64,000 bases of DNA from Anaerolineae bacterium (GCA_007123775.1 SLGK01000042.1:1-64000); one strand, 5' to 3'. Shown: positions 1 to 9,922, counted from the stretch's first letter. Notes: generated by a model not told the origin, from the sequence alone. Made by a program: numbers and translations.

Positions 1-1
1 C

Positions 2-1033
2 TCACGTTGCCGGAATGGCGTAGTTGCGGGCAATGCCGCGCAGCAGCCGCCCCAAAATATCTGACCCGGTAATAATGCGCCGCTCTTCGGCCGTCCACAC
101 CAGGATCAAATCTTTGTCAACCACGTCATCCTCCGGCCCTTCTGGCTGCACCGTTAGCAGACCCAACACCTGACCCAACGGCCGTTTGCCATCACGAATG
201 ATCAGCGGATGGTGGTATTTGCGAGCCGGTTCAAACGTTTCGTCGCCAAACAGCGCCTCGCGCAAAAAGGCGTGGGTATTCAGGACGAAACGGGGCTGGC
301 CCGCTTCATCCACCAGGACGACCCACTTTTTACGCGAGGCGGCCAACTGCTGCAAAAACGGATCGTCCACGTGGCGCTCAAAAGGTGGAAATTGAGGATG
401 CCCGTTTTGCACCGGCACCGTGACAATGCTGTCCGGGTCTATCGGCTCTCCTTCATGACTGGCCGGCAAATCATCCAGCGCCAGGAAGTTGATGGCCCCG
501 ATGGCTTCTAGCCGGCCCAGTTCGGTGTCGCCCTCACGCGCATGATGGCGCAGTACCTCGCTTAGCTCCTCCTCACGGAACCAGGGAATCGCTTCCGGCC
601 CCACCCAAATATCCAGCATCTTGCTGACCGGCTTGGCAACCGGCCACAGCAAAATCTGGTAAAAGCGCAGCAGTGGCGACAGCAGCGAGGCCACCCGCAG
701 CGCGTGGCGCGAAAAATAAGCCTGGGGAATGATTTCGCCGATAAAGGTGATGACCACCGTCGAGAAGAGAAAAGCGGCCACGCCCACCAAAACCGAGTCG
801 GCCAGCAGCGTCAGCAGGACGTTGATGGCCACGTTGCCCCACAAGATTGTTACCAGCGTGTAGTTAGCATCTTGCCGCAGGGCCATCACGCGCAGGGCGT
901 CCCGGTTGCCCGATTGGGCGGCCGCCTCCAGGCGCAGCCGGCTGATGCTAAACACGGCCAGGTTCAGCCCGGAGAAGGTGGCCGACTGGCTGATACAGAT
1001 GAGAATGCCTATCCAGATCAATGTTTCGTTCAT
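2..1033 (-). CDS. CNNM (DUF21)-domain membrane transport protein, HlyC/CorC-like
   Basis: The N-terminal half has the three or four hydrophobic helices of the CNNM/DUF21 fold, including the hallmark GNVAINVLL and GEIIPQ segments at about residues 65-105. This family is linked to divalent cation (Mg/Co) efflux in the inner membrane. The C-terminal half should carry a CBS pair; only weak resemblance is visible (VVLVDEAGQPRFVL and later). No separate CorC_HlyC domain is evident. I chose the ATG at 1033 because the family begins just before the first helix; an ATG at 1063 would add ten residues and neither start has a clear ribosome binding site. The stop is three bases from the window edge, so the gene is complete. 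It is transcribed away from the neighbouring membrane-protein gene. The family is reasonably sure; the transported ion is unknown. Confidence 0.8.
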   Translation of the reverse strand: MNETLIWIGILICISQSATFSGLNLAVFSISRLRLEAAAQSGNRDALRVMALRQDANYTLVTILWGNVAINVLLTLLADSVLVGVAAFLFSTVVITFIGEIIPQAYFSRHALRVASLLSPLLRFYQILLWPVAKPVSKMLDIWVGPEAIPWFREEELSEVLRHHAREGDTELGRLEAIGAINFLALDDLPASHEGEPIDPDSIVTVPVQNGHPQFPPFERHVDDPFLQQLAASRKKWVVLVDEAGQPRFVLNTHAFLREALFGDETFEPARKYHHPLIIRDGKRPLGQVLGLLTVQPEGPEDDVVDKDLILVWTAEERRIITGSDILGRLLRGIARNYAIPAT

Positions 1034-1146
1034 GGTGCAGATTGTAACAGAGTTGTAGATCATCTTGTAATTGAGGCTGATGGTAGCCTAAACGTTGGGG
1101 AAGCGGTGTCGCCAAACGGCCGTATTCTCAGTACAATCGGCCCCCT

Positions 1147-3699
1147 ATGAGTGAACAAACCTGTCGTCGCTGGCTGGCGCTGATTCTTATTGCCTATACA
1201 CTGCTGGGCGTCACCTACGCCCTGACCACACCCCCTTTTGAAGCCTCCGACGAACTTTGGCATTATCCCATGATCCGCCACCTGGCCGACGGCAATCCGC
1301 TGCCGGTGCAGGTGTTTGACCCGGCTGAGGCCGGCCCCTGGAATCAGGAAGCCAGCCAGCCGCCGCTCTACTACTATCTGGGTGCGGCGCTGACTTTTTG
1401 GGTTGACACCAGCGACATGGAGCAGGTGCGCTGGCTCAATCCCCACGTGGACACGGGCGTGTTGACCAAAGACGGCAATATCAATCTGGCCATTCACCCC
1501 CCAGACGCCAATCCCTGGCAGGGGACACTGCTGGCGGTCTACATCGTGCGCCTGTTTTCGGTCCTGTTGGGATTGGTGACGGTTTATTTGACCTTTCGCA
1601 TAGCGAGTTTGGTGGTTAGCGCAGACCTGACAGGTTGGCAATCGCAGATTACACCAAACTTGTCAGGTCTCCCGCTGGCACTAGGCGCAACGGCCGTTAC
1701 CGCCTTTCTGCCCATGTTTATCTTCATAAGCGGGGCGGTCAACAATGACAACCTGGTTATTCCCCTGGTGGCGCTGGCGCTGCTGTTGCTGATTTGGGCG
1801 GTAAAAGAAGGGCCAGTTGTTAAACAAAAAAATCCGCGTTCATCTGCGTTAATCAGCGTCCCATTATCTTACAAATTGCCGTGGGGAAATACGGCCGTTT
1901 CCGAAACCACCTACTGGCTCATTTTGGGCGTGGTTATCGGGCTGGCGGCGCTGACCAAGATCAGCGGCGTGGGGCTGTTGGGGCTGGCCTGGGGTACGCT
2001 GGTCGTCACCCGCTGGCAGGCGTGGCAGGCCGAGGCTGACCCCGACGCGCTGATCACCCCGGCCGTTCTTAGCCGCTGGATCATGCAGGCTACCGGCCGC
2101 TTCTTGCTGCTGCTTCTGCCCGTGCTGCTTATTGCCGGTTGGTGGTACTGGCGCAATATTCAGCTTTACGGCGACTGGACCGGCTGGAACGCCTTTGTGG
2201 CCGTCTTGGGGCAGCGGGCGCAGCCGGCCAGCCTGGCCCAACTATGGGGCGAACGCTGGGGCTTTATGCTCTCCTATTGGGGTCTCTTCGGCGGCGTCAA
2301 TGTGCCTATGCCCACCTGGATTTACCGCCTGCTCAACGGCGTTGCCATTATCTCATTCATTGGCCTGCTGTTCCACCTGGCCAGACTTATTTGGGGCTGG
2401 CCAAAGATTTTTACCGCCAAGACGCAAAGAACGCCAAGAGAGAACGAGAAAACTTTGCGCTCTTGGCGTCTTAGCGGTGAACCACTGTTCCACACGGCCG
2501 TTTCTCACATCTTCCGCTTTGCCCAACACCACTTTGGCCTGGTTGTCTGCCTGTTGTGGGTGGCGGCCACCATTATTGGCCTGATTCAGTGGGCCACTAC
2601 CACCTGGTCCTCCCAGGGGCGGCTGGTTTTTTCCGCGCTGCCCGCCATCAGCACCCTCATGGTGGTCGGGTTGGTCGGCTGGCTGCCGCCGCGCCCGGCC
2701 CGCCTCACCCTGGCCGGATTGGGCGGCTTTCTGTTTCTGATCGCCGCGCTGGCTCCTTTTTTGTGGATTCGGCCGGCCTATCAGCCGGCACTCTACCAAC
2801 CTACGACCCATGAACCCGCAGCTTTTCAGCCCCCGGCCTACCAGCCCCCGCTGACCCAATCTGTTGATTACAACTTCAACGACCAGATTCGGCTTACTGG
2901 CTATCAAATCGAACCGGCATTAAGAAGAATTGCATTACAGCCCGGCCACGCCGTTTGGATTCGCCTCTCCTGGGAAGTGTTGGCCCCGATGGAGCGGAAT
3001 TGGAGCCTCTTCTTGCACCTGAACGATCCCGTCTTGCAACGGCCGATTGCCCAGCGTGATATGTATTTGGGGCGTGGGTTGTTGGCTACCAGCTTCTTGC
3101 AGCCGGGGCAGCGCATTATTGACAGCCATTACCTGGAGATTCCGGCGACGACCATCGCCCCGGCCGAGTTAGAGATAGCGGTGGGCCTTTATGATTTTTA
3201 CACCTGGGAGCGGCTGCCCTTAACCAGCGGCGGCGATACGGCCGTATTGACCACGCTCCCCCTATCGCCCCTTGCCGGTGACTACCCCAACCCGGTCGAT
3301 TTCAACTTTGAGAACCGGCTGCGGCTGCGCGGCTTTGAGGTCACACCCCGTCTGACCGCGCCCGGCGAGACGGTAACGTTGACGCTCTATTGGGAGGCGA
3401 TACGGCCGTTAAACCAAAACTACACCCTCTTCGCCCAAATTGTAGACGCCGACACCACCCGCTGGGCCAGCCAGGATTTAGGGCCAGAGCCGCCCACCTC
3501 CGCCTGGCAGCCGGGCCAGGTAGAAACGATAACGATGCAGTTGACCCTCGACGAAGCCACGCCCGCCGAACTGTACCCGCTCATCATCGGGGCCTATATC
3601 CTGACCGACGCCGGTGAGTTTGTCCGCTTGCAGCTTCTAACGCCAGATGGACGGCTAACTGATAATTTCTTACAATTGACGCAGATACGAGTAGATTAG
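1147..3699 (+). CDS. Large multispanning membrane protein, DUF2142/GT39-like glycosyltransferase
   Basis: This 850-residue protein has about a dozen hydrophobic segments. After helix 1 comes an acidic motif (PPFEASDELWHY) and a QPPLYYYLG motif, as in polyprenyl-phosphate-dependent GT-C glycosyltransferases and DUF2142 proteins; the acidic loop is where such enzymes bind metal and lipid-linked sugar. The C-terminal third (from about residue 575) is soluble and contains two related beta-sandwich repeats, each opening with a DFNFxNxxRL-type strand. Three fold-back phrases lie in frame inside the gene (residues about 159-175, 228-239 and 422-445) without breaking it. The next gene, an O-antigen-ligase-like protein, follows on the same strand after a hairpin, so both may serve surface glycan assembly. 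The exact substrate cannot be told from the sequence. Confidence 0.7.
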   Translation: MSEQTCRRWLALILIAYTLLGVTYALTTPPFEASDELWHYPMIRHLADGNPLPVQVFDPAEAGPWNQEASQPPLYYYLGAALTFWVDTSDMEQVRWLNPHVDTGVLTKDGNINLAIHPPDANPWQGTLLAVYIVRLFSVLLGLVTVYLTFRIASLVVSADLTGWQSQITPNLSGLPLALGATAVTAFLPMFIFISGAVNNDNLVIPLVALALLLLIWAVKEGPVVKQKNPRSSALISVPLSYKLPWGNTAVSETTYWLILGVVIGLAALTKISGVGLLGLAWGTLVVTRWQAWQAEADPDALITPAVLSRWIMQATGRFLLLLLPVLLIAGWWYWRNIQLYGDWTGWNAFVAVLGQRAQPASLAQLWGERWGFMLSYWGLFGGVNVPMPTWIYRLLNGVAIISFIGLLFHLARLIWGWPKIFTAKTQRTPRENEKTLRSWRLSGEPLFHTAVSHIFRFAQHHFGLVVCLLWVAATIIGLIQWATTTWSSQGRLVFSALPAISTLMVVGLVGWLPPRPARLTLAGLGGFLFLIAALAPFLWIRPAYQPALYQPTTHEPAAFQPPAYQPPLTQSVDYNFNDQIRLTGYQIEPALRRIALQPGHAVWIRLSWEVLAPMERNWSLFLHLNDPVLQRPIAQRDMYLGRGLLATSFLQPGQRIIDSHYLEIPATTIAPAELEIAVGLYDFYTWERLPLTSGGDTAVLTTLPLSPLAGDYPNPVDFNFENRLRLRGFEVTPRLTAPGETVTLTLYWEAIRPLNQNYTLFAQIVDADTTRWASQDLGPEPPTSAWQPGQVETITMQLTLDEATPAELYPLIIGAYILTDAGEFVRLQLLTPDGRLTDNFLQLTQIRVD
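1623..1670. repeat. In-frame fold-back phrase (AGACCTGACAGGTT type)
   Basis: Fourteen-base arms (1623-1636 and 1657-1670) are inverted copies with one mismatch, separated by a 20-base loop. The element lies wholly inside the membrane-protein gene and is translated without interrupting it. The same class occurs between genes at 31872-31932. Confidence 0.75.
1830..1861. repeat. In-frame phrase AATCCGCGTTCATCTGCGTT
   Basis: This is a coding copy of the phrase that reads, on the opposite strand, in the dispersed repeats at 10951 and 49760 (GGACGCAGATTAACGCGG). It is translated as part of the membrane protein. Confidence 0.6.
2413..2478. repeat. In-frame fold-back phrase (ACCGCCAAGACGC type)
   Basis: The outer 13-base arms at 2413-2425 and 2466-2478 are complementary with one mismatch, and inner segments (CGCCAAGAG against CTCTTGGCG) also pair. 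It resembles the intergenic element at 27010-27082 and is translated in frame as a basic, hydrophilic loop. Confidence 0.75.
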
Positions 3700-3750
3700 A
3701 CGTAAAACGTAAAACGTAAGGCGTAATGGCAAGCCTTACGTTTTACGCAT
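3700..3750. repeat. Intergenic fold-back, CGTAAAACGTAAGGC class
   Basis: Perfect 15-base arms (3708-3722 and 3733-3747) flank a 10-base loop. It begins directly after the stop codon of the upstream gene and ends just before the start of the next. It could act as a transcript hairpin but lacks a T-run. Confidence 0.85.
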
Positions 3751-3755
3751 CACTT

Positions 3756-5228
3756 ATGAGCATACCACTTAACCAACCACAAGAAATTCGCCCCAGAGGG
3801 CTGCGTTACAATCCCTTGACTGTAGGGCTGCTATGTGGCGCAACGGCCGTTATTGGCGGCATTGTGTTGGGGGTAGGCGGCCCGTTGGCCGCGCTGGCCG
3901 TCGTGTTGGGGTTGGGAACGGCCGTTGTTGTTTTGCGTAACATCGAAATTGGCTTTTGGGGTATTATCGCCGTTATCTGCCTGCTTCCCTTTGCCACCAT
4001 ACCCATCGACATTGGCCTGACGCCCACCTTCTTAGACATGGCCCTGGGCGCGGTTGTCGGTGTCTGGGTGCTGCGGTTAGCTACCGGCCAGCAGCGGCGC
4101 GTGGTGCTGTCGCCTATTACCCTGCCGATTATCCTCTTTATTATTGTGGCTATTTTCGCCTTCATTTTTGGCCTGGCCAACGGGCCGCTGACCCCCACCC
4201 TGCTGCGAAAATTTGCCGAACTGCTGCTCAGCATCGGCTTTGTCATCGTCGTTGTCGATTATTGTCGCCATTGGGTGCGGCTAGAGCGGTTGGTCAAGGT
4301 GCTGCTGCTGGCGGGTGCGGCTGCTTCGGCCATTGGTATTGGCCTCTGGCTGCTGCCCGACCAGTTAACCAACGACATTTTGAACAGCCTACAGCGCATC
4401 GGCTATCCCGGTGGCTGGGTAGTGCGTTACATTGAAGAAAATCCCGAACTGGCCGAGCGGGCCATTGCTACCTCGGTGGACCCTAACGTGCTGGGCGGCC
4501 TGCTGCTGATGATCGGGGCGCTGGCCGGACCGCAGTTGGTTTCCCGCCGCCCGCTCTTTCCGCGCTGGCTGACCTACGCTATTTTTGGCCTCGTTTTCGT
4601 CTGCCTGGTGCTAACCTTCTCGCGGGGGGCGATGGTCGGGCTGGTGGCCGGGTTAGGCTTCATTGCCCTGGTCCGCTACCGGCGCATCATTCCCTACATG
4701 GGGGTGGCCGGGTTAGGACTGCTGCTGTTACCGGTGGCTCAAGAATATATCGGCCGTTTTGTCGAAGGCTTTCAGGGCGGCGATCTGGCCACCCAGATGC
4801 GCTTTGGCGAGTACCGGGATGCCCTGACCCTGATTGAGCGTTATCCTGTCTTTGGCGTCGGTTTTGCCGGTTCGCCCGACGTAGACATTTATCTCGGTGT
4901 GGCCAACGTTTACTTTACGATTGCCCAGATTATGGGGTTGGTGGGGCTGTCTTTCTTCTTTTTGGTGATTGGTACGTTATTTGTCTACGCCTTTCTAAAC
5001 CGCCACATCTTTAAGGAAAGAGAAGAGATGGACGCCATTTGGCTGGGGCTCCACGGCGCGTTGGTGGGCGGTCTGGTGGCCGGTGTGTTTGACCATTACT
5101 TGTTTAACATGCAGTTTCATCACGCCGTCACCATTTTCTGGCTGCTGGTGGGCATGGCGGTGGCGGCTACCCGGTTGGGGGTGGAAACGGCCGCTTCCAC
5201 CCCCAGTACCCAACCCGACCGAACGTAA
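3756..5228 (+). CDS. O-antigen ligase family membrane protein (Wzy_C-like)
   Basis: About 490 residues with roughly 12 transmembrane segments. The block from LTFSRGAMVGLVAGL (near residue 290) through the later GEYRDALTLIERYPVFGVGFAGSPD motif is typical of the Wzy_C/O-antigen ligase fold, where the SRG segment and the periplasmic G-V-G-x-G loop lie near the lipid-linked glycan. The ATG at 3726 would place the start inside a hairpin, so the ATG at 3756 (MSIPLNQ) is preferred. The gene probably acts with the preceding glycosyltransferase-like protein, from which it is separated only by a fold-back element. Two further members of this family occur in the window (44178-47366 and 55382-56980). Whether it ligates or polymerises glycan cannot be decided. 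Confidence 0.75.
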   Translation: MSIPLNQPQEIRPRGLRYNPLTVGLLCGATAVIGGIVLGVGGPLAALAVVLGLGTAVVVLRNIEIGFWGIIAVICLLPFATIPIDIGLTPTFLDMALGAVVGVWVLRLATGQQRRVVLSPITLPIILFIIVAIFAFIFGLANGPLTPTLLRKFAELLLSIGFVIVVVDYCRHWVRLERLVKVLLLAGAAASAIGIGLWLLPDQLTNDILNSLQRIGYPGGWVVRYIEENPELAERAIATSVDPNVLGGLLLMIGALAGPQLVSRRPLFPRWLTYAIFGLVFVCLVLTFSRGAMVGLVAGLGFIALVRYRRIIPYMGVAGLGLLLLPVAQEYIGRFVEGFQGGDLATQMRFGEYRDALTLIERYPVFGVGFAGSPDVDIYLGVANVYFTIAQIMGLVGLSFFFLVIGTLFVYAFLNRHIFKEREEMDAIWLGLHGALVGGLVAGVFDHYLFNMQFHHAVTIFWLLVGMAVAATRLGVETAASTPSTQPDRT

Positions 5229-5263
5229 CTCCTGCCACGATGCCCAGGTGAATGGGCAAGGAG

Positions 5264-5293
5264 TTTTCGTAACGGCCGTTGCTCTGCTATAAT
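5264..5293 (+). promoter_or_regulatory. Probable promoter of the LysM lipoprotein gene
   Basis: A perfect TATAAT lies at 5288-5293, with a poor -35 (TTTTCG or TTTCGT) 17-18 bases upstream. An ACGGCCGT palindrome occupies the spacer. The transcript would start about 35 bases before the start codon, in front of the GGAGGAGG tract. Confidence 0.55.
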
Positions 5294-5334
5294 GGCTCTT
5301 TGGAGGAGGAATCCGTTCAACAAAGGAAGCGAAC

Positions 5335-5736
5335 ATGAAAAAGATATGGTTGGTTTTCCTGATAGCACTGGTAGCGGTAGCATGTAGCAGCGGTGGTGGC
5401 GGTAGCGAAGTCTTGCCAGAACGACTTCAACCGGCCGACTTAGAGCAGCCCGCCGATTCACCGCGCAGTGAAGCCACCCCGGACCCTGGTTTGCCCCCTA
5501 CCTGGACGCCTGCCCCGTTGACCGGCGAGGGCCACGTGTTCGACGTGCGTGGCGCAAACGCGGACAGCCCAGCGGTGACTATTAGCGGGACGCGCACCAT
5601 TTACATCGTGCAGCGTGGTGATACGTTAGGCGAAATTGCGCAGCGGTTCGGGGTTTCGGTGGCTGATATTGCCCGCATCAACAACATTGAAAACATCGAC
5701 ATTATCGAAGTGGGTGATGAGTTGATTATTCCCTAA
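5335..5736 (+). CDS. LysM-domain lipoprotein
   Basis: The 133-residue product begins with a short basic N-terminus, a hydrophobic stretch and a lipobox-like LVAVAC, so Cys17 is the likely lipidated residue of an exported lipoprotein. A low-complexity Ser/Gly/Pro linker leads to a single C-terminal LysM module at about residues 87-131 (YIVQRGDTLGEIAQRFGVSV then NNIENIDIIEVGDELIIP), which binds N-acetylglucosamine polymers such as peptidoglycan. The start is supported by an upstream purine tract (AAAGGAAGCG) and the length is complete. A TATAAT box lies 42 bases upstream, so it is probably its own transcription unit, ending at the shared hairpin after 5827. No catalytic domain is present; a cell-wall anchoring or sensing role is inferred. 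Confidence 0.85.
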   Translation: MKKIWLVFLIALVAVACSSGGGGSEVLPERLQPADLEQPADSPRSEATPDPGLPPTWTPAPLTGEGHVFDVRGANADSPAVTISGTRTIYIVQRGDTLGEIAQRFGVSVADIARINNIENIDIIEVGDELIIP

Positions 5737-5826
5737 AACGAGAGCGATTGGACTTATGCGCGTCGGGCGAGATGAAAGGAGTCACGCCGACTATTGTCGT
5801 TTGACAACCGCGTAACGCCAGACAAT

Positions 5827-5867
5827 GAAAAAAGCCAGACTTTGTGCTAAAAGCCTGGCTCTTTTAT
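5827..5867. terminator. Bidirectional terminator between the LysM gene and clpC
   Basis: The hairpin AGCCAG/CTGGCT at 5833-5860 is flanked by A-rich sequence on the left and CTTTTATTT on the right, so it can stop both the rightward lipoprotein transcript and the leftward clpC transcript. Confidence 0.8.
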
Positions 5868-5888
5868 TTCTGTAAGCGGGCGGTAGAA

Positions 5889-8471
5889 TCAAACGGTGGG
5901 CATGGCGTTGCCCAGCAGCTCATCTTCTGGTGCTTCGCTTTCGTCGCTTTCTTCGTCGCCTTCGTCTTTGTGCCGTAAAACGAGATGCTCTTCGGCATCG
6001 CCGTTGCTATCGCCGGTGGTAGCAACGTCAATCAAAACGCCCTCACCCTCATCAAATTCACCCGACAGCACCGCGTCAGAAAGCTGATCTTCAACTTCTT
6101 TTTGAATGAGGCGACGTAACGGCCGTGCCCCAAATTCGGCATCATACCCGTGCTGCGCCAGCCAATCTTTCGCTTCCATCGTGGCTTCGATAGTCAGATT
6201 GTGGTCAACCAGCCGCTCATTGATTTCACTCAGGTTAATGTCCACAATATAGCGAATATCTTCTTTGGACAGCTCGCGGAATACGATGATACTGTCTACC
6301 CGGTTGATGAACTCTGGCCGGAACTGCCGCTTCAGTTCATCCATTAGCTTTTTGCGCATCTCATTGTAATACTGGTCTGATTCGGCCGTTTCATCGCGCT
6401 GGAAAGCAAAGCCCAGGTTGGGACCACGTTTAATTGTTTCGGCCCCCACGTTAGAGGTCATGATGATAATGGCGTTGCGGAAGTTGACCTTTTGCCCTTT
6501 GGCGTCTGACAGATGGCCTTCCTCCATAATTTGCAACAGCATATTGAAGACATCAGGGTGGGCTTTTTCGATCTCGTCAAAGACCACGATAGAGTAAGGG
6601 CGACGGCGCACCGCTTCGGTTAACTGACCGGCATCTTCGTAGCCGACATAGCCGGGCGGGGAACCAACCAGCCGGGCCACGCTGTGCCGCTCCATAAATT
6701 CCGACATATCGAGCTGTACTAATGACTCTTCGCTGCCGAACAGGAAGCGGGCCAGCGTCTTAGTAAGCTCTGTTTTGCCCACGCCAGTCGGGCCGAGGAA
6801 GATGAACGAACCAATGGGGCGTTGAGGGTCTTTCAGGCCGGCTCGTGAGCGACGTACCGCTTTGGAGATGGCCACAATGGCCTCACTCTGGCCCACGATG
6901 GTTCTCTTCATCTCATCTTCCATACGCAACAAGCGGGCCGATTCTTGCTCGGTGAACTGGTAAATGGGGATACCGGTCCACATCGATAGCACCTCGGCAA
7001 TGTCATCGGCCGTTACGCTGGTCGAATCGTCAGCCAGGCCAGCGGTAGCCCCGCCGCCGGAAAAGGCGCGTAGCTGGTCCAGCTTACGCTGAATCTCATC
7101 CTCGCGTACCCGCAGCTTTTTGGCGTCCTCGAAGCGACCTTCATCCAGGGCAGTTTCGCGCTCATCGCGGATGTCGCGCAGTTCATCGTAAGCATCATCC
7201 ACGTCGGCCGGCTGCGGAATGCGGTACATTCGCACCCGTGACGCGCTTTCGTCAATCAAGTCGATGGCTTTGTCGGGTAGAAAACGATCGGTCACGTAGC
7301 GCGTTGACAGATTAACGGCCGCTTCAATGGCTGCATCCGTTATAAACAAATTATGATGTTGCTCGTACGCGCTCTTAATACCGCGCAAAATCTGAACCGC
7401 TTCTTCCGGCGAAGGTTCATCAACGTGAACCGGCTGGAAGCGCCGCTCTAAGGCCGCATCACTTTCGATATATTTGCGGTACTCATCCAGTGTCGTAGCT
7501 CCAATACATTGTAGTTCGCCCCGGGCCAGTGAAGGCTTCAGGATATTAGCCGCGTCAACTGAGCTGCCGGCCGAACCGGCCCCCACCAGCATGTGGACTT
7601 CATCAATGAATAAAATGCTCTCGCTAGATTTTAGTTCCTCGATAACTCGTTTGAGTCGTTCCTCAAACTGGCCACGATACATTGTACCCGCCACCAGGCT
7701 GCCTACGTCCAACTGCAATACGCGCTTGTTTTGCAGCGTATCGGGCACTTTGCCGGCGACAATGCGTTGGGCCAACCCTTCGATGATGGCGGTTTTACCG
7801 ACGCCCGGCTCACCAATCAGCGCCGGGTTGTTCTTGGTGCGGCGAGCTAAAATCTGGATGACGCGCTCAATTTCAGTCTGACGGCCGATTACTGGGTCCA
7901 GCCGGTTGTCCTCAGCCAGCGCGGTCAGGTCAGTCGCCAGTTGATCCACCACGGGCGTTTTGCTCTTTTCTTTGCGATTGCGCCGCCGGGTAGGTGAAGC
8001 CGCTTCACCGGCCGTAACCGGATTTTCCTTGAGCATCCGCCGCGTTTGGCGCCGAATCTGCTCGCTGTTAATGCCGAATTTACGCAGCACGTCAATGGCC
8101 AGCCCTTCATTTTGGCGAGCTAAACCAAGCAGCAGATGCTCCGTGCTAATGTAATGTTGACCCATGCTGCGGGCCTCTTCGACTGCTAATTCTAATACAC
8201 GTTTGGTGCTGGGGGACAGTTCAACTTTGGAGAAGGGGGTGCGGCTGCCCGGCCCCCCTGATAGGCGCTCGACCATTGCCTGCACCCGGTTGACGTCTAA
8301 ACCGAGTTCGCGAAGTACGCGGCCAGCAACGCCACCTTCCTCGCGCAGCAACCCAATCAGGAGATGCTCACTGCCAATATAGCTGTGGTTTAACCGTTCA
8401 GCCTCTTCTTGTGCCAGACTTAAGACACGGCGTGCCCGCTGTGTAAAACGTTCCCAATTTTTTGAGTTCAC
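5889..8471 (-). CDS. clpC: ATP-dependent Clp protease ATP-binding subunit ClpC
   Basis: At 860 residues this is a full-length class I Hsp100 unfoldase. The N-terminal double Clp repeat (residues 1-145) binds substrates or adaptors. NBD1 has Walker A GEPGVGKT near residue 222 and Walker B ILFIDEVH. The short middle domain carries a UVR-like segment ([16 protein letters not shown]), which separates ClpC from ClpB. NBD2 has [10 protein letters not shown] near residue 560 and [10 protein letters not shown]. It would feed unfolded proteins to ClpP, encoded at 37889 with tig. The GTG start at 8471 has a GAGGTG ribosome binding site. No mcsA, mcsB or ctsR genes lie beside it. The acidic, low-complexity C-terminal tail is longer than usual. 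Confidence 0.97.
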   Translation of the reverse strand: MNSKNWERFTQRARRVLSLAQEEAERLNHSYIGSEHLLIGLLREEGGVAGRVLRELGLDVNRVQAMVERLSGGPGSRTPFSKVELSPSTKRVLELAVEEARSMGQHYISTEHLLLGLARQNEGLAIDVLRKFGINSEQIRRQTRRMLKENPVTAGEAASPTRRRNRKEKSKTPVVDQLATDLTALAEDNRLDPVIGRQTEIERVIQILARRTKNNPALIGEPGVGKTAIIEGLAQRIVAGKVPDTLQNKRVLQLDVGSLVAGTMYRGQFEERLKRVIEELKSSESILFIDEVHMLVGAGSAGSSVDAANILKPSLARGELQCIGATTLDEYRKYIESDAALERRFQPVHVDEPSPEEAVQILRGIKSAYEQHHNLFITDAAIEAAVNLSTRYVTDRFLPDKAIDLIDESASRVRMYRIPQPADVDDAYDELRDIRDERETALDEGRFEDAKKLRVREDEIQRKLDQLRAFSGGGATAGLADDSTSVTADDIAEVLSMWTGIPIYQFTEQESARLLRMEDEMKRTIVGQSEAIVAISKAVRRSRAGLKDPQRPIGSFIFLGPTGVGKTELTKTLARFLFGSEESLVQLDMSEFMERHSVARLVGSPPGYVGYEDAGQLTEAVRRRPYSIVVFDEIEKAHPDVFNMLLQIMEEGHLSDAKGQKVNFRNAIIIMTSNVGAETIKRGPNLGFAFQRDETAESDQYYNEMRKKLMDELKRQFRPEFINRVDSIIVFRELSKEDIRYIVDINLSEINERLVDHNLTIEATMEAKDWLAQHGYDAEFGARPLRRLIQKEVEDQLSDAVLSGEFDEGEGVLIDVATTGDSNGDAEEHLVLRHKDEGDEESDESEAPEDELLGNAMPTV

Positions 8472-8646
8472 CGGTGTTCACCTCGGTTCATTACAGAGTC
8501 AAATAGTATAAAGGTTACAGATGGTAACTTAATTATTACCTCACTGCATTATGGACGTACAATAATTGGTCGAGATGTTTAACAACGCTTAATGATAATT
8601 GGGCAGGGCGCAATGATAAGGTGCAGTTTACTTTAAGCAGTCAGCA

Positions 8647-8682
8647 GCAGAGGGTAACGGCCGTTTTGGTCTCACCCTCTGC
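8647..8682. other. Strong hairpin downstream of rpsA, palindrome in the loop
   Basis: Perfect 9-base arms GCAGAGGGT/ACCCTCTGC (8647-8655, 8674-8682) enclose a loop that contains ACGGCCGT. It lies just after the rpsA stop. There is no T-run on the leftward side, so termination is possible but not proven. Confidence 0.5.
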
Positions 8683-8690
8683 TTGCTCTC

Positions 8691-9839
8691 TTATTCTGTG
8701 GCTAACAGTGAAAAGTCTGCTTCTAAGTACTCGGCCGAAGCAACTTGTTTCAGGCTCAGGCCAAGTTGCCTTTGGTCAGCGTCTATCCGGATAACACGTA
8801 CCATAACGTTTTCCGATGATTTGACCACTTCCCGAGGATGCTCCACATGCCCATCTGATAATTCAGAAATATGGATAAGGCCCTCCAGCCCGTACTGGTC
8901 ATTTAGCCGGGCAAAGGCCCCAAATTTGGTCAGCCGGGTAACTTTGGCTTCAAGGAGCTGACCTTCTTCATAAAGTTCGTCAATCATTGTCCACGGGTCT
9001 GGCTCAAGCCGTTTGATGCTGAGTGCGATGCGCTGGCGATCCTGGTCAATGCTGAGGACGCTGACCTGAACGTCATCGCCAACCTTCAGAATATCACCGG
9101 GATTGCTTACGCGCTTCCAGCTTAACTCAGACAGATGGACCAGCCCTTCTACGCCGCCAATGTCTACGAAAGCCCCATAGTTGGTCAGATTGATGACACG
9201 GCCGTCGTACTCATCCCCTTCTTGAATTTCTTCAAGCAGGCGGGCGCGGCGCTCTTCGCGGATTTCTTTGCTGGCAGCACGTTCAGACATGATGAGCCGA
9301 TTCCGTTCCTGGTCAACTTCGATCACCTTCACGGACACCGTTTCGTTAATCAGTTTTTGCAACTGTTCATTGGTGGGACGCCGGTTGGCAAAACGACGGG
9401 GATTGATCTGGGAATTGGGTAAGAAACCGCGCAAAAGGCCCAATGAAACCAGAAGACCGCCGCGATTACAGCCAATAACCTGTGTTTTGTATATATCCTG
9501 GCTTTCGAGCAGGCCGTTGGCCAATTGCCAATCCCTGTCCTCTAACGCCCTGTTGTATGAAACAATGATGTTGCCATCTTGGTCCTCAATGTTCGAGATA
9601 TAGACGGCAACTTCGTTACCAACAGCCAGTTTGGTGCGGGTCTCTTTGTCAAAACTGGACAATTCCTCGTTGTCAATAATGCCTTCTGATTTGGCACCAA
9701 TGTCAATGAGAATCAGATTGCTCCGATTTTCTACAACCCATCCTGTACGAATCTCGCCAACAGCAGGCAGGTTTAACTCTTCTTCTAACAAATACTCCAT
9801 GGGATGGCTGGTGTCACCAGCGTCCGTTTGCATCAACAT
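8691..9839 (-). CDS. rpsA: 30S ribosomal protein S1 (four S1 repeats)
   Basis: The 382-residue product contains four S1 OB-fold repeats at about residues 28-100, 115-185, 200-270 and 285-358. The last two have canonical signatures such as GRVINLTNYGAFVDIGG and GLEGLIHISELS. S1 binds mRNA on the small ribosomal subunit and helps initiation. Four repeats rather than the six of E. coli is the usual length in Gram-positive bacteria and related phyla. The ATG at 9839 follows GGAGGAAAAATCGAGGTG; an in-frame ATG two codons later is an alternative. It lies 219 bases upstream of clpC on the same strand, with a hairpin between them, so the two are probably separate units. General RNA-binding S1 proteins look similar, but the four-repeat layout favours RpsA. 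Confidence 0.88.
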   Translation of the reverse strand: MLMQTDAGDTSHPMEYLLEEELNLPAVGEIRTGWVVENRSNLILIDIGAKSEGIIDNEELSSFDKETRTKLAVGNEVAVYISNIEDQDGNIIVSYNRALEDRDWQLANGLLESQDIYKTQVIGCNRGGLLVSLGLLRGFLPNSQINPRRFANRRPTNEQLQKLINETVSVKVIEVDQERNRLIMSERAASKEIREERRARLLEEIQEGDEYDGRVINLTNYGAFVDIGGVEGLVHLSELSWKRVSNPGDILKVGDDVQVSVLSIDQDRQRIALSIKRLEPDPWTMIDELYEEGQLLEAKVTRLTKFGAFARLNDQYGLEGLIHISELSDGHVEHPREVVKSSENVMVRVIRIDADQRQLGLSLKQVASAEYLEADFSLLATE

Positions 9840-9922
9840 ATTTCTAAAACACCTCGATTTTTCCTCCGTTCCAGGGAGGGGATTTTGCCTGATTATACTT
9901 TGTTTGATTGTATTGGCAATAG

